Assembly: GCA_009901575.1 (NCBI GenBank)
Contig: WXYP01000002.1
Coordinates: forward strand, 186,001-250,000
Source: Flavobacteriaceae bacterium R38
GTDB lineage: Bacteria > Bacteroidota > Bacteroidia > Flavobacteriales > Flavobacteriaceae
Direction of reading: 5' to 3'
DNA length: 64,000 nt
This document shows positions 44,664 through 54,944 of this stretch, in pieces; within the stretch, counting starts at the first letter, position 1; every line of letters starts with the position of its first letter. The notes beneath the pieces were generated by a model. It worked only from the letters and a program-made list of their open reading frames with translations. It was not told the origin of the DNA and made no database searches. A program made the translations under genes and the position numbers.

Positions 44664-46347
44664 GGAAATACTCTTGGTTGTTTTTAATGTTATTGAGTTT
44701 ATTTGTTGCCTCATTGGCCCTTAATTCAACCCTCCTTATTTTTCCACTGATAGTTTTTGGTAATGTATCAGGAAATTCAATAATTCTGGGCACTTTATAT
44801 TTGGCAAGGCGTTGTTCTGCAAATCTGAAGAGTTCTTCTGCCAATTCTTTATTTGGTTGAACTGATTCTTTGAGTAGTACAAATGCTTTTACCGCATAGC
44901 CTCTTACATCGTGAGGACTAGCAACTACAGCAGATTCTAACACAGCATCGTGTTCTATTAAAACGCTTTCTACTTCAAACGGACCGATCCTGTAGGCAGA
45001 GGCTTTGATAACATCATCATTCCTGCCTACAAACCAAATATACCCGTCTTCATCTTTATAAGCTTTATCTCCTGTATAATATAAACCGTGTTTAAATGAA
45101 TTACTGGTGCGTTCATCATCTTTTAAATAGCCAATAAAGACTCCATTGTACTGCCCCTGATTCATTCTGATACAAATGGCACCTTCTTCCAGAGGAGGTA
45201 ATTCGTTTCCATCTTCATCAAAAATATCAATATCGTAAAGAAAAGTTGGTTTTCCCATCGAACCGGGTTTTAACAGATTTCCATCTATATTACCAACTAA
45301 TGCAGTGGTTTCTGTTTGCCCATATCCATCTCTAATGGTTACTCCGGTTCCTTGTTTCCATTTTTCAATAACATCTGGATTAAGCGGTTCTCCGGCAGCG
45401 ACACAGGTTCTTATTTTTAAATTGTATTTAGTTAAATCTTCCTGTATCAGCATTCGCAATACGGTAGGCGAGCCACAAAAAGTAGTGATTCCGTATTTTT
45501 CTATGGCTTCTAATTGTTCTTTAGGAACAAAACTGTCTACCTGATTTGCAAAAATAGCAGAACCTGTATTCCAGGGTGCAAAAAAACTACTCCATGCGAA
45601 TTTTGCCCAACCGGGAGAAGAAATATTATAATGAATATCTCCATGAGTAGTTCCTACCCAGGAAGAAGTAGATAAATGCCCAAATGGATATGTAAAATGA
45701 GTGTGTACTACAACTTTTGGTAAACCTGTAGTTCCGGAGGTGAAAAAATATAAAAATGGATCGTCTGCTTTTGTCTTTTCAGCAATGGCTTCTGTACTTT
45801 CGTTTTCAATATCATGAATCGACTTCCAACCCTCTTTTTCGCCATCGACAAGAATCTTAAGTTTTATATTTTGATCGAATTGTTTTTCTGCTTCATCAAT
45901 ATTTTCTGCAATACTTTTTGTTGAAATTATAATTTCAGGGAATAAGGTTTCAAATCGGTAGGCAATATCCCTGGAAGTCATATTGGTAGCAGTTGGCATC
46001 AGGATAAATCCGCCTTTAATCGTTGCTAAAATACTGGTCCAGTTATCAGGAACCAACGGAAGAATAGTATAGATATGATCTCCTTTTTTACAGCCATTTT
46101 TTCTGATAAAATTTAAAAGCTGATTAGATCTGTCATAGATTTGTTGAAATGTGAAAAATTGCTCTTTATCATTATACCTCCATATCAATGCATTACTCTC
46201 TGGAAATGCTTTTACATTTAGAGGATAAAAAATATCATCTACCCAGTTAAAATATTCCGGCTTTTCAAGCTGAAATGTTTTAAGTTGATCGAACTGCTTG
46301 TTGGTAATGGCTTCTCGGGTCTTTTTAAAAAAATCTACAATCTTCAT
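44650..46347 (-). CDS. Acyl-CoA ligase (AMP-binding family, acetate/benzoate-CoA ligase-like)
   Basis: A 565-residue acid-CoA ligase. [14 protein letters not shown] is the phosphate-binding motif, [14 protein letters not shown] the A5 motif, [14 protein letters not shown] the A7-A8 region and [10 protein letters not shown] the C-terminal lysine motif. The sequence style ([12 protein letters not shown] start) is closer to medium-chain/aryl-CoA ligases than to its downstream neighbour. It starts 5 bases after the FdhF/YdeP stop. The two ligases in tandem may handle two steps or substrates of one pathway; the substrate is not deducible. Confidence 0.9.
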   Translation of the reverse strand: MKIVDFFKKTREAITNKQFDQLKTFQLEKPEYFNWVDDIFYPLNVKAFPESNALIWRYNDKEQFFTFQQIYDRSNQLLNFIRKNGCKKGDHIYTILPLVPDNWTSILATIKGGFILMPTATNMTSRDIAYRFETLFPEIIISTKSIAENIDEAEKQFDQNIKLKILVDGEKEGWKSIHDIENESTEAIAEKTKADDPFLYFFTSGTTGLPKVVVHTHFTYPFGHLSTSSWVGTTHGDIHYNISSPGWAKFAWSSFFAPWNTGSAIFANQVDSFVPKEQLEAIEKYGITTFCGSPTVLRMLIQEDLTKYNLKIRTCVAAGEPLNPDVIEKWKQGTGVTIRDGYGQTETTALVGNIDGNLLKPGSMGKPTFLYDIDIFDEDGNELPPLEEGAICIRMNQGQYNGVFIGYLKDDERTSNSFKHGLYYTGDKAYKDEDGYIWFVGRNDDVIKASAYRIGPFEVESVLIEHDAVLESAVVASPHDVRGYAVKAFVLLKESVQPNKELAEELFRFAEQRLAKYKVPRIIEFPDTLPKTISGKIRRVELRANEATNKLNNIKNNQEYFHAKY

Positions 46348-46352
46348 CTTTA

Positions 46353-48641
46353 TTAAGAGGTAATTTTAGTATCAGATATACTTTTCTTTATTTGGATTAC
46401 TACCGATTTTGAAGCAGGAGTATTACTTTTTTTGGCAGTACTTTTTAATGGTACAAGTACATTTGCTTCCGGAAAATAGGTCGCTGTACATTGTTGTGGA
46501 ATATTATAAGGAATTACGATAAATGCTTCGGCAACACGCTCTGTTCCGCCATGATAATTATATAGATCGACAACTTCTTGTTTTTCAAATCCGAATTTTC
46601 CCATATCCCTGGGATTCATAAAAATAACTCTCCGCTCATTATAAATTCCGCGATAACGATCGTTTAAACCATAAATAGTTGTATTAAATTGATCATGACT
46701 GCGTATAGTCATCATTAAAAATTCATAGGCTTGTAATTGTTGTGCTTCTGCTTTAGAAATACTAAAGTTTGCACTACCTGTTGCTGTAAAATAATTATTA
46801 TCCCTTGCTCCGTTGGGTAAATAAAAACCTTCCGGGAGCCTCACACGTTTATTATATTGCTCAAAACCCGGAATACAAGCTTCAATATTGTCCCGTATAT
46901 GATCATAATCCTCTAAATATTTATCCCAATCTATAGTGCTATCGTTTAGAGTAGCCTTCGCCAGTTCACAAACAATTTTAGGTTCGCTTAATAGCTTATC
47001 AGAGATAGGATTTAAATTTCCTCTGGAACTGTGAATAACTCCCATTGAATTTTCAACACTTACAAACTGAGGGTTACCATTAATGAGATCTTTATCTGTT
47101 CTGGCCAGGCAAGGGAGTATTAATGCCTCTTTTCCATGAATTAGATGACTTCTATTTAATTTAGTTGATACATGGACTGTTAAATCGCAATTTTCCAGTG
47201 CTTTTGCAGTATAATTGGTATCTGGTGTTGCCGATAAAAAATTACCTCCCATGGCAAAGAAAACTTTAGCTTCTCCGGTGTACATCGCTTCAATGCTTTT
47301 GACAGTATCATAACCATGATCTCGGGGAGGTTGAAAATTAAACTCATTTTCCAGGTTGTCTAAAAAAATATTGGATGGTTTCTCGTAAATCCCCATTGTA
47401 CGATCTCCTTGCACATTACTATGACCTCTTACAGGACATGTTCCTGCGCCGGCTTTACCAACACTGCCTTTGAGTAATAATAAATTGACAATCTCTTTGA
47501 TAGTATCTACAGCATTTTTATGTTGAGTAAGTCCCATGGCCCAGCATGCAATTATTTTTTTCCTGGAAGATAAGATTTTGACAACTGTTTTTATCTGCTC
47601 CAGGGGGATGCCGCAAATAGCTATTAGGTCATCCATATTTAATTGACGGATATGTTCTAAATAAGCATCAATTCCATGTGTTTTCTCTTTAATAAAATCC
47701 AAATCAAAAATACTTCCGGGCTTTTTTTCTTCCTCTTCCAACATCAATTTTATGATGGCTTGTAAGAGTGCCATATCTCCATTAATCTTTACTTGCAGAT
47801 AATGATCAGATAATTTTGTTTTTGCGCCTAATAATCCACTTAATTTCTGCGGATTGCTAAAATTGAGTAAGCCAGCTTCCAAAATTGGGTTAATGGAAAT
47901 AATAGTAGCTCCGTTTTTCTTTGCTTTTTGTAAAGCACTAAGCATTCTGGGATGATTTGTCCCCGGGTTTTGCCCTAAAATAAGGATAACTTCTGTTTCA
48001 TAGAAATCTTCCAATTTAACCGAACCTTTTCCAATACCTAATGTTTCACTCAGGGCAACTCCACTACTTTCATGACACATATTGCTACAATCCGGCATAT
48101 TGTTAGTACCATAAGCTCTTACAAACAATTGATATAAAAAAGCAGCCTCATTACTGGTTCGTCCGGAAGTATAGAAAATAGCTTCATCAGGATTATCAAG
48201 TTTATTTAGATGTTCAGCAGTTAATTTAAAAGCATCTTTCCATGAAATTTCCCGGTAGAAATCAGCATTCTTAGGTAAATACATGGGTTGAGTTATCCTG
48301 CCTTTTTTACCTATTTCGTAATCAGTTAGCTTCACCAGGTCAGATACACTGTTCTTCGAGAAAAAGTCTAGGGTTAATTTTTTACTGGTTGCTTCTTCTG
48401 CGATTGCTTTAGCTCCGTTTTCACAATATTCACCAATTCTGCTACGTTCGTCATCCGGATCAGGCCAGGCACAGCCCGGGCAATCTATTCCTTCCTTTTG
48501 ATTGAGGTTTAAAAGTATTTTTGTGCCTTTTTGAAGACTCATCTCGCTAAGGATATGTTTTGCTGATGATATGACCGCAGGCGTTCCGGCGGCTGTTTCT
48601 TTAGGCTTAGTTACTCTTATATTCCTTTTATTTTTAGTCAT
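46353..48641 (-). CDS. FdhF/YdeP-family molybdopterin oxidoreductase
   Basis: A 762-residue alpha subunit of the formate-dehydrogenase-like YdeP family. The N-terminal KEGIDCPGCAWPDPDDE is the YdeP signature. A cysteine in CSNMCHESSGVAL is in position to ligate molybdenum, followed by LILGQNPGTNHPRM and the C-terminal molydopterin-binding domain (FLMMTIRSHDQFNTTIYG). No signal peptide and no full CxxCxxxC ferredoxin domain. FdhD is encoded 25 bases upstream and probably sulfurates this enzyme's cofactor. True formate dehydrogenase activity is not certain for this family. Confidence 0.9.
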   Translation of the reverse strand: MTKNKRNIRVTKPKETAAGTPAVISSAKHILSEMSLQKGTKILLNLNQKEGIDCPGCAWPDPDDERSRIGEYCENGAKAIAEEATSKKLTLDFFSKNSVSDLVKLTDYEIGKKGRITQPMYLPKNADFYREISWKDAFKLTAEHLNKLDNPDEAIFYTSGRTSNEAAFLYQLFVRAYGTNNMPDCSNMCHESSGVALSETLGIGKGSVKLEDFYETEVILILGQNPGTNHPRMLSALQKAKKNGATIISINPILEAGLLNFSNPQKLSGLLGAKTKLSDHYLQVKINGDMALLQAIIKLMLEEEEKKPGSIFDLDFIKEKTHGIDAYLEHIRQLNMDDLIAICGIPLEQIKTVVKILSSRKKIIACWAMGLTQHKNAVDTIKEIVNLLLLKGSVGKAGAGTCPVRGHSNVQGDRTMGIYEKPSNIFLDNLENEFNFQPPRDHGYDTVKSIEAMYTGEAKVFFAMGGNFLSATPDTNYTAKALENCDLTVHVSTKLNRSHLIHGKEALILPCLARTDKDLINGNPQFVSVENSMGVIHSSRGNLNPISDKLLSEPKIVCELAKATLNDSTIDWDKYLEDYDHIRDNIEACIPGFEQYNKRVRLPEGFYLPNGARDNNYFTATGSANFSISKAEAQQLQAYEFLMMTIRSHDQFNTTIYGLNDRYRGIYNERRVIFMNPRDMGKFGFEKQEVVDLYNYHGGTERVAEAFIVIPYNIPQQCTATYFPEANVLVPLKSTAKKSNTPASKSVVIQIKKSISDTKITS

Positions 48642-48665
48642 TAACTTTTACAGGATAACTGATTT

Positions 48666-49490
48666 TTAAATTTCTATTCGTTCTACACCATGATAAACAT
48701 TGAATCTATTCGCATTGAGGAATCCTATTAAAGTAATATCAAATTCTTTAGCAAGATCTACAGCCAGGCTTGACGGAGCACCCACAGCACCAATAAACTG
48801 AATACCTGCCATAGCAGCTTTTTGAATCAGTTCAAAACTGGCACGACCACTTAATAATAATATATGTTGATCAAGGGGAAGTTCTTCTTTTTGAAAAGCA
48901 CTTCCGATGAGTTTATCTAAAGCATTATGGCGTCCAACATCTTCTTTTAAGAACAATAAGTCTCCTTTAGTATTAAAGATAGCTGCTGCATGCAGACCAC
49001 CTGTTTTATCAAAAACAGCTTGTTCTTTTCTTACCATAGCGGGAAGCTTTTTGATTAGCTTCTCGTTTACTTTGAAATCCTTTTTTTCTGCGTTCAATCG
49101 GCTTACAGTTTTTATGGCATCGATACTGGATTTACCACATACTCCACAACTACTACTTGTGTAAAAATGTCTTTCAATTTTACTCAGATCGATAGATTCT
49201 GATGTGTTGAGTTGAATATTTATCGTATTCTCTCCCAGATTAAAATTATCAATCTGCTTTGGAGATACAATAATTCCTTCTGTGAATAAAAAACCAAGGG
49301 CTAAATCCAAATCATTTCCAGGAGTTCGCATAGTGATAGAAATATTCTTATCAAAGACAGGAGGTTGAGCAGAAAAGATACTCAAACTTATTTCTAAAGG
49401 CTCTTCAATTGCCAAAACATCATCTGTTTTATGGATATTGTCTCCTTCTATTTTAATGATCTCCTGTGATATAATCGATGGATATGTCAT
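48666..49490 (-). CDS. fdhD: Formate dehydrogenase accessory sulfurtransferase FdhD
   Basis: A 274-residue sulfur carrier that transfers sulfur from a cysteine desulfurase to the bis-MGD cofactor of formate-dehydrogenase-type enzymes. The redox CxxC is in SSSCGVCGKSS, and ILLLSGRASFELIQKA and FLNANRFNVYHG are typical C-terminal segments. First gene of the - strand operon, directly before the FdhF/YdeP gene it most likely serves. Confidence 0.93.
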   Translation of the reverse strand: MTYPSIISQEIIKIEGDNIHKTDDVLAIEEPLEISLSIFSAQPPVFDKNISITMRTPGNDLDLALGFLFTEGIIVSPKQIDNFNLGENTINIQLNTSESIDLSKIERHFYTSSSCGVCGKSSIDAIKTVSRLNAEKKDFKVNEKLIKKLPAMVRKEQAVFDKTGGLHAAAIFNTKGDLLFLKEDVGRHNALDKLIGSAFQKEELPLDQHILLLSGRASFELIQKAAMAGIQFIGAVGAPSSLAVDLAKEFDITLIGFLNANRFNVYHGVERIEI

Positions 49491-49653
49491 GAATTCAGCT
49501 ATGTTTTAAATAGGAGCTTCTCAAATTTAAGTAAAGAATTTATGAGATAGCGATTTTTACAAGTTAATTATTTTCTAAAGCTGTATCTTTTACAGATTAT
49601 GAATTTAAAGTAATTTTAGTTTATTAAATGCAAGAGCGTCTAATTATCACAAA

Positions 49654-50274
49654 ATGGATCCAAAAGAAAAAATAAATAGCTCTGTATTAAACGGACTCAT
49701 TTTAGGAGGAGGGAAGAGTTCAAGGATGGGAAAGCAAAAAATTCTATTAGATTATCATGGAAAACCACAACATGATTATTTAGAAGAATTATTGAACCCT
49801 TTTTGTGATGAAGTTTATGTTTCCTGTAATGAGAGTCAGGTTTATTTATTTTCTAATCCTATTGTCGATGATTCGTTAGGAATAGGGCCTCTTACCGGGC
49901 TTTTATCTGCTTTTAAGGTGAATCCAAAAACGGCATGGTTATCTGTAGCTTGTGATATTCCTTTATTAGATGTTTCACACCTGGAAGAATTAGTGAAGCT
50001 AAGAGATCCTACCAAAGTTGCTACCTGTTTTTATAATAATCAAACTAAACACCCGGAACCTTTTGTAACGATATGGGAACCTATGTCATATAAAATTCTA
50101 TCTGATAATTATAAAAAAAAACAATATTCAGCGAAGCGAATCCTAAAAGAAAATGATATAAAATTGGTACAGCTTAAAGACGATAATTTTTTATACAATG
50201 TAAATACGATAGAAGATAAAATAAAAGCACAAAAAATACTGGCTTCACAGAGAGATATTAAATTAGATAAATAA
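49654..50274 (+). CDS. mobA: MobA-like molybdenum cofactor guanylyltransferase
   Basis: A 206-residue NTP transferase that attaches GMP to molybdopterin. The nucleotide-binding start LILGGGKSSRMGKQK and the Asp motif WLSVACDIPLLDVS are present. The product, MGD cofactor, is what the FdhF/YdeP enzyme needs, so its divergent position next to fdhD fits the role. A CTP-specific (MocA-like) activity for the cox-type enzyme cannot be excluded by sequence. Confidence 0.85.
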   Translation: MDPKEKINSSVLNGLILGGGKSSRMGKQKILLDYHGKPQHDYLEELLNPFCDEVYVSCNESQVYLFSNPIVDDSLGIGPLTGLLSAFKVNPKTAWLSVACDIPLLDVSHLEELVKLRDPTKVATCFYNNQTKHPEPFVTIWEPMSYKILSDNYKKKQYSAKRILKENDIKLVQLKDDNFLYNVNTIEDKIKAQKILASQRDIKLDK

Positions 50275-50311
50275 TTTTTGCAATTTTATTTTTTACTAAA
50301 CAAATAGATTT

Positions 50312-50319
50312 TATATTTG
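50312..50319 (+). promoter_or_regulatory. Probable -7 box of tRNA-Arg
   Basis: TATATTTG matches TAnnTTTG about 26 bases upstream of the tRNA. The -33 element is unclear. Confidence 0.45.
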
Positions 50320-50344
50320 CACTCGCTAAAACGGAAGTTTTAAT

Positions 50345-50418
50345 GGTCGCGTAGCTCAGCTGGATAGAGCATCTGCCTTCTAAGCAGACGGTCATAGGTT
50401 CGAATCCTATCGCGATCA
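50345..50418 (+). tRNA. tRNA-Arg (anticodon UCU)
   Basis: A 7-bp acceptor stem (50345-50351 with 50411-50417, one G-T pair), D arm with AGCTCAGCTGGATAGAGC, anticodon stem TCTGC/GCAGA with loop CTTCTAA giving TCT, T arm TAGG-TTCGAAT-CCTA, discriminator A. CCA is not encoded. Confidence 0.96.
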
Positions 50419-50445
50419 CGGATAAATCAACAAAAAGTTGAAAAT

Positions 50446-50474
50446 AAAGCAAGCTAAAAAACATAGCTTGCTTT
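50446..50474 (+). terminator. Terminator of tRNA-Arg
   Basis: A perfect 11-bp stem (50446-50456 with 50464-50474) followed by a T-rich tract (TTTTGTTTTTT), about 28 bases after the tRNA. Confidence 0.8.
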
Positions 50475-50580
50475 TGTTTTTTAGATAAGTAAGTTTTCTT
50501 TTGTTGATTTTCAAAGCGGAGCTTTTAGAATTAGTGAGCGAAGCGAACTAATCCATGAAAATAGTTTCCTGCCAATCTAT

Positions 50581-50610
50581 CTTGAGTGGAGTCGAAGTAC
50601 AGAAATGACA
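50581..50610 (-). repeat. Half of the dispersed TGTCATTTC repeat
   Basis: Read on the - strand it begins TGTCATTTCTGTACTTCGAC, close to the element at 41345. It lies between the tRNA-Arg terminator and the helicase-nuclease gene, near the edge of what may be an accessory insertion. Confidence 0.5.
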
Positions 50611-50632
50611 TCACTTCTTTTCCATATTATAA

Positions 50633-53600
50633 TTATATTTTAAAATTCTCTTTAATTCTTTCTATATCTTCTTTGACTTTAGAACCTTGAATAATAACAG
50701 AAGTTTCTTTTCTGAGATATGGGCTATTACTATCTCTGGTTGCAGAAAGCCAATTAAATGATCCTTCAATTATTATTTTATCGTCTACACAAATGGTTTT
50801 ATTGTGAATACCATTAACCTTTATCAAATTTGCTTTCGTAGCTTTTATAGCTTGTCTGCCTAACTCACTATTTTCTTTTAATTTGTTTCTAACTCTATCA
50901 AGATATTTATCAGTAAGTATAGTAACTTTAACGCCATGATTGGTGACTTCATTTATCAAGGCTATAATATTATCTTCTTCAATAGCTTTTATGGATATGA
51001 ATGGAGAGAATATAATTAACTCTTTTTGAGCTATTTTAAAACATTTTTTAAGAGATTTTCTGTGTTTTTCTAAAGTTTCTATTCTGTCGATTGAGTTTGG
51101 TTTGAATACTATCTCAGAATCATATATAAAAGTATCACTTAATGCATAAGTTTCTTTTGAAAATAATGTAGCTCCTAATTTTCCAGATGGAGAACTATCG
51201 TTAGGATTTAAAATAGCCATATTACCAATTGCGATAAAAGAATGTTTGGCCCTGGTTAATGCTACATTAAGCATGTTAAATTTACCTTGATAATTAAAAA
51301 ACAACATTTTGTCTTTTGTATCATGTACAGTAGAAAATAAAATAATGGGTCTTTCTGCACCTTGTAAAGCATGCACAGTACCTGTAATTAAATTATTTGT
51401 AATATTATTGTCAAGGTATTTACTTAAAAGTTGTTTTAGTATTATTTTTTGAGCAGAAAATGGAGTGATAATGGCCAATATTTCACTAAGTGGTTTATCG
51501 TAAGCTATTTCTAATTTTGTTTTATTATTTATAACCCATTGGACGATAGTACCTGCTTCTTTTACGTTTTTTCTACTACTACCATTATGCTTTTCAGAAC
51601 TGCCATCTACATGTATATACCCCAGTGGAGGTAAATCATGATTCTTATTATGATGATTACCAACCATTAGTTTTAAAGAACCTTTATAAACATTATCTTT
51701 TGAGTATTCTATAATAGGATTTAAACATCTTCTATGTTCTAGTAGGTAAGCACCTTTTTCTGATTCTCCATTGGTATGAGTAAATGAAAATGGAGTAGCT
51801 CTTTTTATCATTTTCATAAGATTCCCATTAGAAGCTGTACATCCTAAAGTGTCAATAGCCTCAAAATCTCCCTCATTATTTATTACACTGTATTTCTCAG
51901 CATTCACATAATCTACTCCCTTTACCACACCCCAAACAGGTTCAATTTGATAGACATCGCCTACGGCAAGTATTTTTTTTGTAAATGTTAATGACGGAGC
52001 AGCAACTTCTGGAGATACTTGACCTGCTTCATCTACAATCATTATATCAAATAATTCTTTATAAAACCGGTTACCCTCTGAAAATTTGTAATAGGTGCTA
52101 AATTTTGGTAGGGTATGAAATGTAGAAATAAATAAAGGAGTTACTTTTGCTAATCGCTTTAATTTAGTCATATAAGGACTTTCACCTCTCTCTTTATTTT
52201 CAGCTTCTGTTTGTTTCAATTCTTGAATGTATTCCCATTCCCTATAATGTACACAATACCAAAACAGCTCATTTCTATACGAAATATCTAATTTGGCAGC
52301 AATATCTTCAAGTACTGTTAGGTTGTTATATTCTTGTTTTGTTTTTTGAATTAAACTCGTCCATTTTTCATTATAATTTTCTAGCCAATGAGTAACAAAT
52401 TTTTCATATTCATCATTTCTAAAATCAATATCTTTTTTCAATTCAGATGATTCTGAAAATAACCGATTTAATACTTGTTCTTCATTTATTATATTAAACA
52501 AAAACTTTTCAATTTCAGCGTTAATTGATCCAAATTTATACCACTTGAAATCTTCAGGAAATTCTTTGTAAAATGGTTGGATGCACAATTTATAAGCATT
52601 TTCTCTTATAATTCTAAACTTATTAAATGGTAGTATTTTTACATAGAACGGAATCTTCTTATTTCTTTCTAAAAGATTGCTTTGCACCTGTTTTAATAGC
52701 TTCTGTTTTTCCTGATTCTTTTGAATTGAAACTGTAATTTCTTTCAACTTTGTAACAAGCTCTTCATAACTATTATAGCCTTTTTGTTTTAAAATTTCAG
52801 CTACTTCATATTTTCGTAAAGCTATTTTAGAAGCCTTATTAATCTGTGATTTAGTAGTTTTAATTACATTAAGTAAATAATCAATAATATTAAAATCGTC
52901 ATCTATATTATGAACTTGGAAATGAGCTTGAAATTTTAATTTAAAAAAATCTTCATAATCTGGTATTTTAGCTTTGTCATCTAATTGTCTGACAAAACCA
53001 TCATTTAAAAAATTTGTGGTTGCTATTTGATATTCTTTAGATGCATCTTTACCTTTAGATGAAGCTGCTAAATACAAACCAAAAGAATTAACTTCGGGGA
53101 GCCATCTACAGGAAAGAGGATTAGAAGTTTCTTCTAACTTCATACTATCCAATATATTTGTGATAGCTTGATTATTTGTAGAACAACCAACCATTAAGGG
53201 AACATTATCCTTTTTTAAAACAGCATTGACTATAATATTTGCAATTACGCTTTGTAATATTGTGGTTTTCCCTGTACCAGGAGGACCATTAATGGCAAAT
53301 GCTTTTTGATTATATTTTGAAGTAAACTGAGCAAAAGCAACTCTTTGTGATAGAGAAAGAGGAAATTCTCCATTCATTTGCCCAAAATGATTAGGATTTA
53401 GAAAGATTTCAACAGCACTTAAATTATAGTTGTTAGGCTCTTCTTCAATTTCTAAAACTTTTTCGAGAATTGGATACTTTTGCTGTTTAGCATTTTTGTC
53501 AAAAACCAAATCATTATATAGATTTAAGATGTTCCTGATAGTGTTACTTTCTTCTAACTTACAAATACTAAATTGATGATATTCTGCATCTTTATAATCT

Positions 53601-54220
53601 TTGAAAGATTTACCGCTTACCTCCCTGAAAAAATGCTCACAATCCTTCCAATAGTCAGACCAATTCGTTGTATTAAAATCTCTGTTTTTTAGCTTTTTAT
53701 CTAAAACTTCCATTAGAGCAATAGTGGGTAAGTCTCTTGGGTTTGGTTCTAAATAGTTTCTGACAAACAGAGGTGTCTCTCCTTCTTTTGGTGGGTATAA
53801 TTTTCCTGATTTACTCACATAAGCAGGAATCCAAAAAGGATAATGAAGTTTGATATCTCCAGTTTTATACCCATGTTCAACAACAGAAGTAATAAATACG
53901 GGGGCTATTTCTATTTTATTGATTTCTGTTAGTTCGTCATTCTCAACAATCGTATTTTCTGATTTTTCAAAATCAGTATCACCTAAACTATCATTTTTGT
54001 TAAACTCATCATCTTTGACATTAGTAAGAGGGATAGGCTTAAAATTGAATTTTACAATTTTTTGGTCGCCCCAAATTACTGTCATTTCGTTTTCAGTAAT
54101 GTAACCCGGATCGCTACTATCTCTTTGAAGAAGATTAGGGAATATATTATTTTTTTCACCCCTGCTACCATCAATTAATGAGGCTCGATAATATTTTAAC
54201 CAATTAAGAATTTTAGACAT
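50633..54220 (-). CDS. SF1 helicase-PLD nuclease fusion (candidate Mokosh type II, MkoC-like)
   Basis: A 1195-residue protein. After a 250-residue N-terminal region come SF1B/Upf1-type helicase motifs: Walker A NGPPGTGKTT (near 310), motif II MIVDEAGQVSPE (near 729), GTVHALQGAERPI (motif V area) and LNVALTRAKHSFIAIGN (motif VI). A long coiled-coil insertion (about 440-700) separates motifs I and II. The C-terminus has a phospholipase-D-type nuclease domain with one HxKxxxxD motif (HNKTICVD, near 1136) and EGSFNWLS. Helicase and PLD nuclease on one chain is the layout of Mokosh type II anti-phage proteins. No partner gene is adjacent. It lies just after tRNA-Arg, a common insertion point. Confidence 0.8.
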   Translation of the reverse strand: MSKILNWLKYYRASLIDGSRGEKNNIFPNLLQRDSSDPGYITENEMTVIWGDQKIVKFNFKPIPLTNVKDDEFNKNDSLGDTDFEKSENTIVENDELTEINKIEIAPVFITSVVEHGYKTGDIKLHYPFWIPAYVSKSGKLYPPKEGETPLFVRNYLEPNPRDLPTIALMEVLDKKLKNRDFNTTNWSDYWKDCEHFFREVSGKSFKDYKDAEYHQFSICKLEESNTIRNILNLYNDLVFDKNAKQQKYPILEKVLEIEEEPNNYNLSAVEIFLNPNHFGQMNGEFPLSLSQRVAFAQFTSKYNQKAFAINGPPGTGKTTILQSVIANIIVNAVLKKDNVPLMVGCSTNNQAITNILDSMKLEETSNPLSCRWLPEVNSFGLYLAASSKGKDASKEYQIATTNFLNDGFVRQLDDKAKIPDYEDFFKLKFQAHFQVHNIDDDFNIIDYLLNVIKTTKSQINKASKIALRKYEVAEILKQKGYNSYEELVTKLKEITVSIQKNQEKQKLLKQVQSNLLERNKKIPFYVKILPFNKFRIIRENAYKLCIQPFYKEFPEDFKWYKFGSINAEIEKFLFNIINEEQVLNRLFSESSELKKDIDFRNDEYEKFVTHWLENYNEKWTSLIQKTKQEYNNLTVLEDIAAKLDISYRNELFWYCVHYREWEYIQELKQTEAENKERGESPYMTKLKRLAKVTPLFISTFHTLPKFSTYYKFSEGNRFYKELFDIMIVDEAGQVSPEVAAPSLTFTKKILAVGDVYQIEPVWGVVKGVDYVNAEKYSVINNEGDFEAIDTLGCTASNGNLMKMIKRATPFSFTHTNGESEKGAYLLEHRRCLNPIIEYSKDNVYKGSLKLMVGNHHNKNHDLPPLGYIHVDGSSEKHNGSSRKNVKEAGTIVQWVINNKTKLEIAYDKPLSEILAIITPFSAQKIILKQLLSKYLDNNITNNLITGTVHALQGAERPIILFSTVHDTKDKMLFFNYQGKFNMLNVALTRAKHSFIAIGNMAILNPNDSSPSGKLGATLFSKETYALSDTFIYDSEIVFKPNSIDRIETLEKHRKSLKKCFKIAQKELIIFSPFISIKAIEEDNIIALINEVTNHGVKVTILTDKYLDRVRNKLKENSELGRQAIKATKANLIKVNGIHNKTICVDDKIIIEGSFNWLSATRDSNSPYLRKETSVIIQGSKVKEDIERIKENFKI

Positions 54221-54527
54221 TATTACTTTTTTCTTTAATCTATTTTCGGGCTTTTCTCTTCTTCCGAAATTTTACAAATTACCTTTGTTGGGGGGTATAG
54301 ACCTTTCCTGATTCATTTTTAACCAATTTGTTAGATCTATATACTAAATTAAGAAAAAGAGAGTAATACAGGTTGCTTTAATTCAACTGAAAATGGATAT
54401 GATCATCGTGTCTGACTGCCTGGCAACCTTGAAATCTAATTTCAATGATATTGGCTAAAGATTAATGTTTCTAATATTTTCTTTTGAAAAGTAAGATTTC
54501 AATATGATCAAAACCTTTTCATCAGAT
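54221..54527. other. 307-bp intergenic region, nothing recognised
   Basis: AT-rich sequence upstream of the helicase-nuclease gene. No ORF above about 30 codons, tRNA, strong hairpin or repeat was noticed. Confidence 0.4.
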
Positions 54528-54887
54528 TTATTTAGTCGGAAAAGGAAGATTGTGCATCCTTAAAAAGGAAAGTTTATCCCAATATCCTCGCTGAAGTTTT
54601 ATTTTTCCATTTTCTATTTTGAAAAATCCGCAACCCCTTAACCCTAAAGGATCTTTCCATTCTAAAATAGCCCATTTTCCATCTTCAAATATGTTTTCAA
54701 CAATGCAAGTCATATCTGCAGTGTCAAATTCTGATAGGAACATGTTTCGAATTGCATCTTTTCCATGAATAGGAGCATTGGCCACCTGATGATTTATGGC
54801 ATCCACATGATATAATTCTGCCAATTCATTTGCATTTCCTTCATCAAAGAGAGAAACCCATTTCTTTATCAATTCTTTTGGTTCCAT
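54528..54887 (-). CDS. SnoaL-like NTF2-fold protein
   Basis: A 119-residue soluble protein. The opening PKELIKKWVSLFDEGNANELAELYHVDAINHQ, followed by HGKDAIRNMF and WAILEWKDP, is the standard SnoaL-like/NTF2 cone fold, which binds small hydrophobic molecules or acts as an isomerase or hydrolase. The actual ligand is unknown. It is followed downstream only by the helicase gene and preceded by a DUF6090 gene on the same strand. Confidence 0.85.
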   Translation of the reverse strand: MEPKELIKKWVSLFDEGNANELAELYHVDAINHQVANAPIHGKDAIRNMFLSEFDTADMTCIVENIFEDGKWAILEWKDPLGLRGCGFFKIENGKIKLQRGYWDKLSFLRMHNLPFPTK

Positions 54888-54944
54888 AATCTTAATTGCT
54901 ATTTCAGGTTTAAATTCATCTATTATCTAAAGAGTAATCCCCGA

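Noticed and set aside
50258-50464. A - strand frame containing IAIGFEPMTVCLEGRC over tRNA-Arg.
   Set aside because: Same artefact: antisense of a tRNA gene and its terminator.
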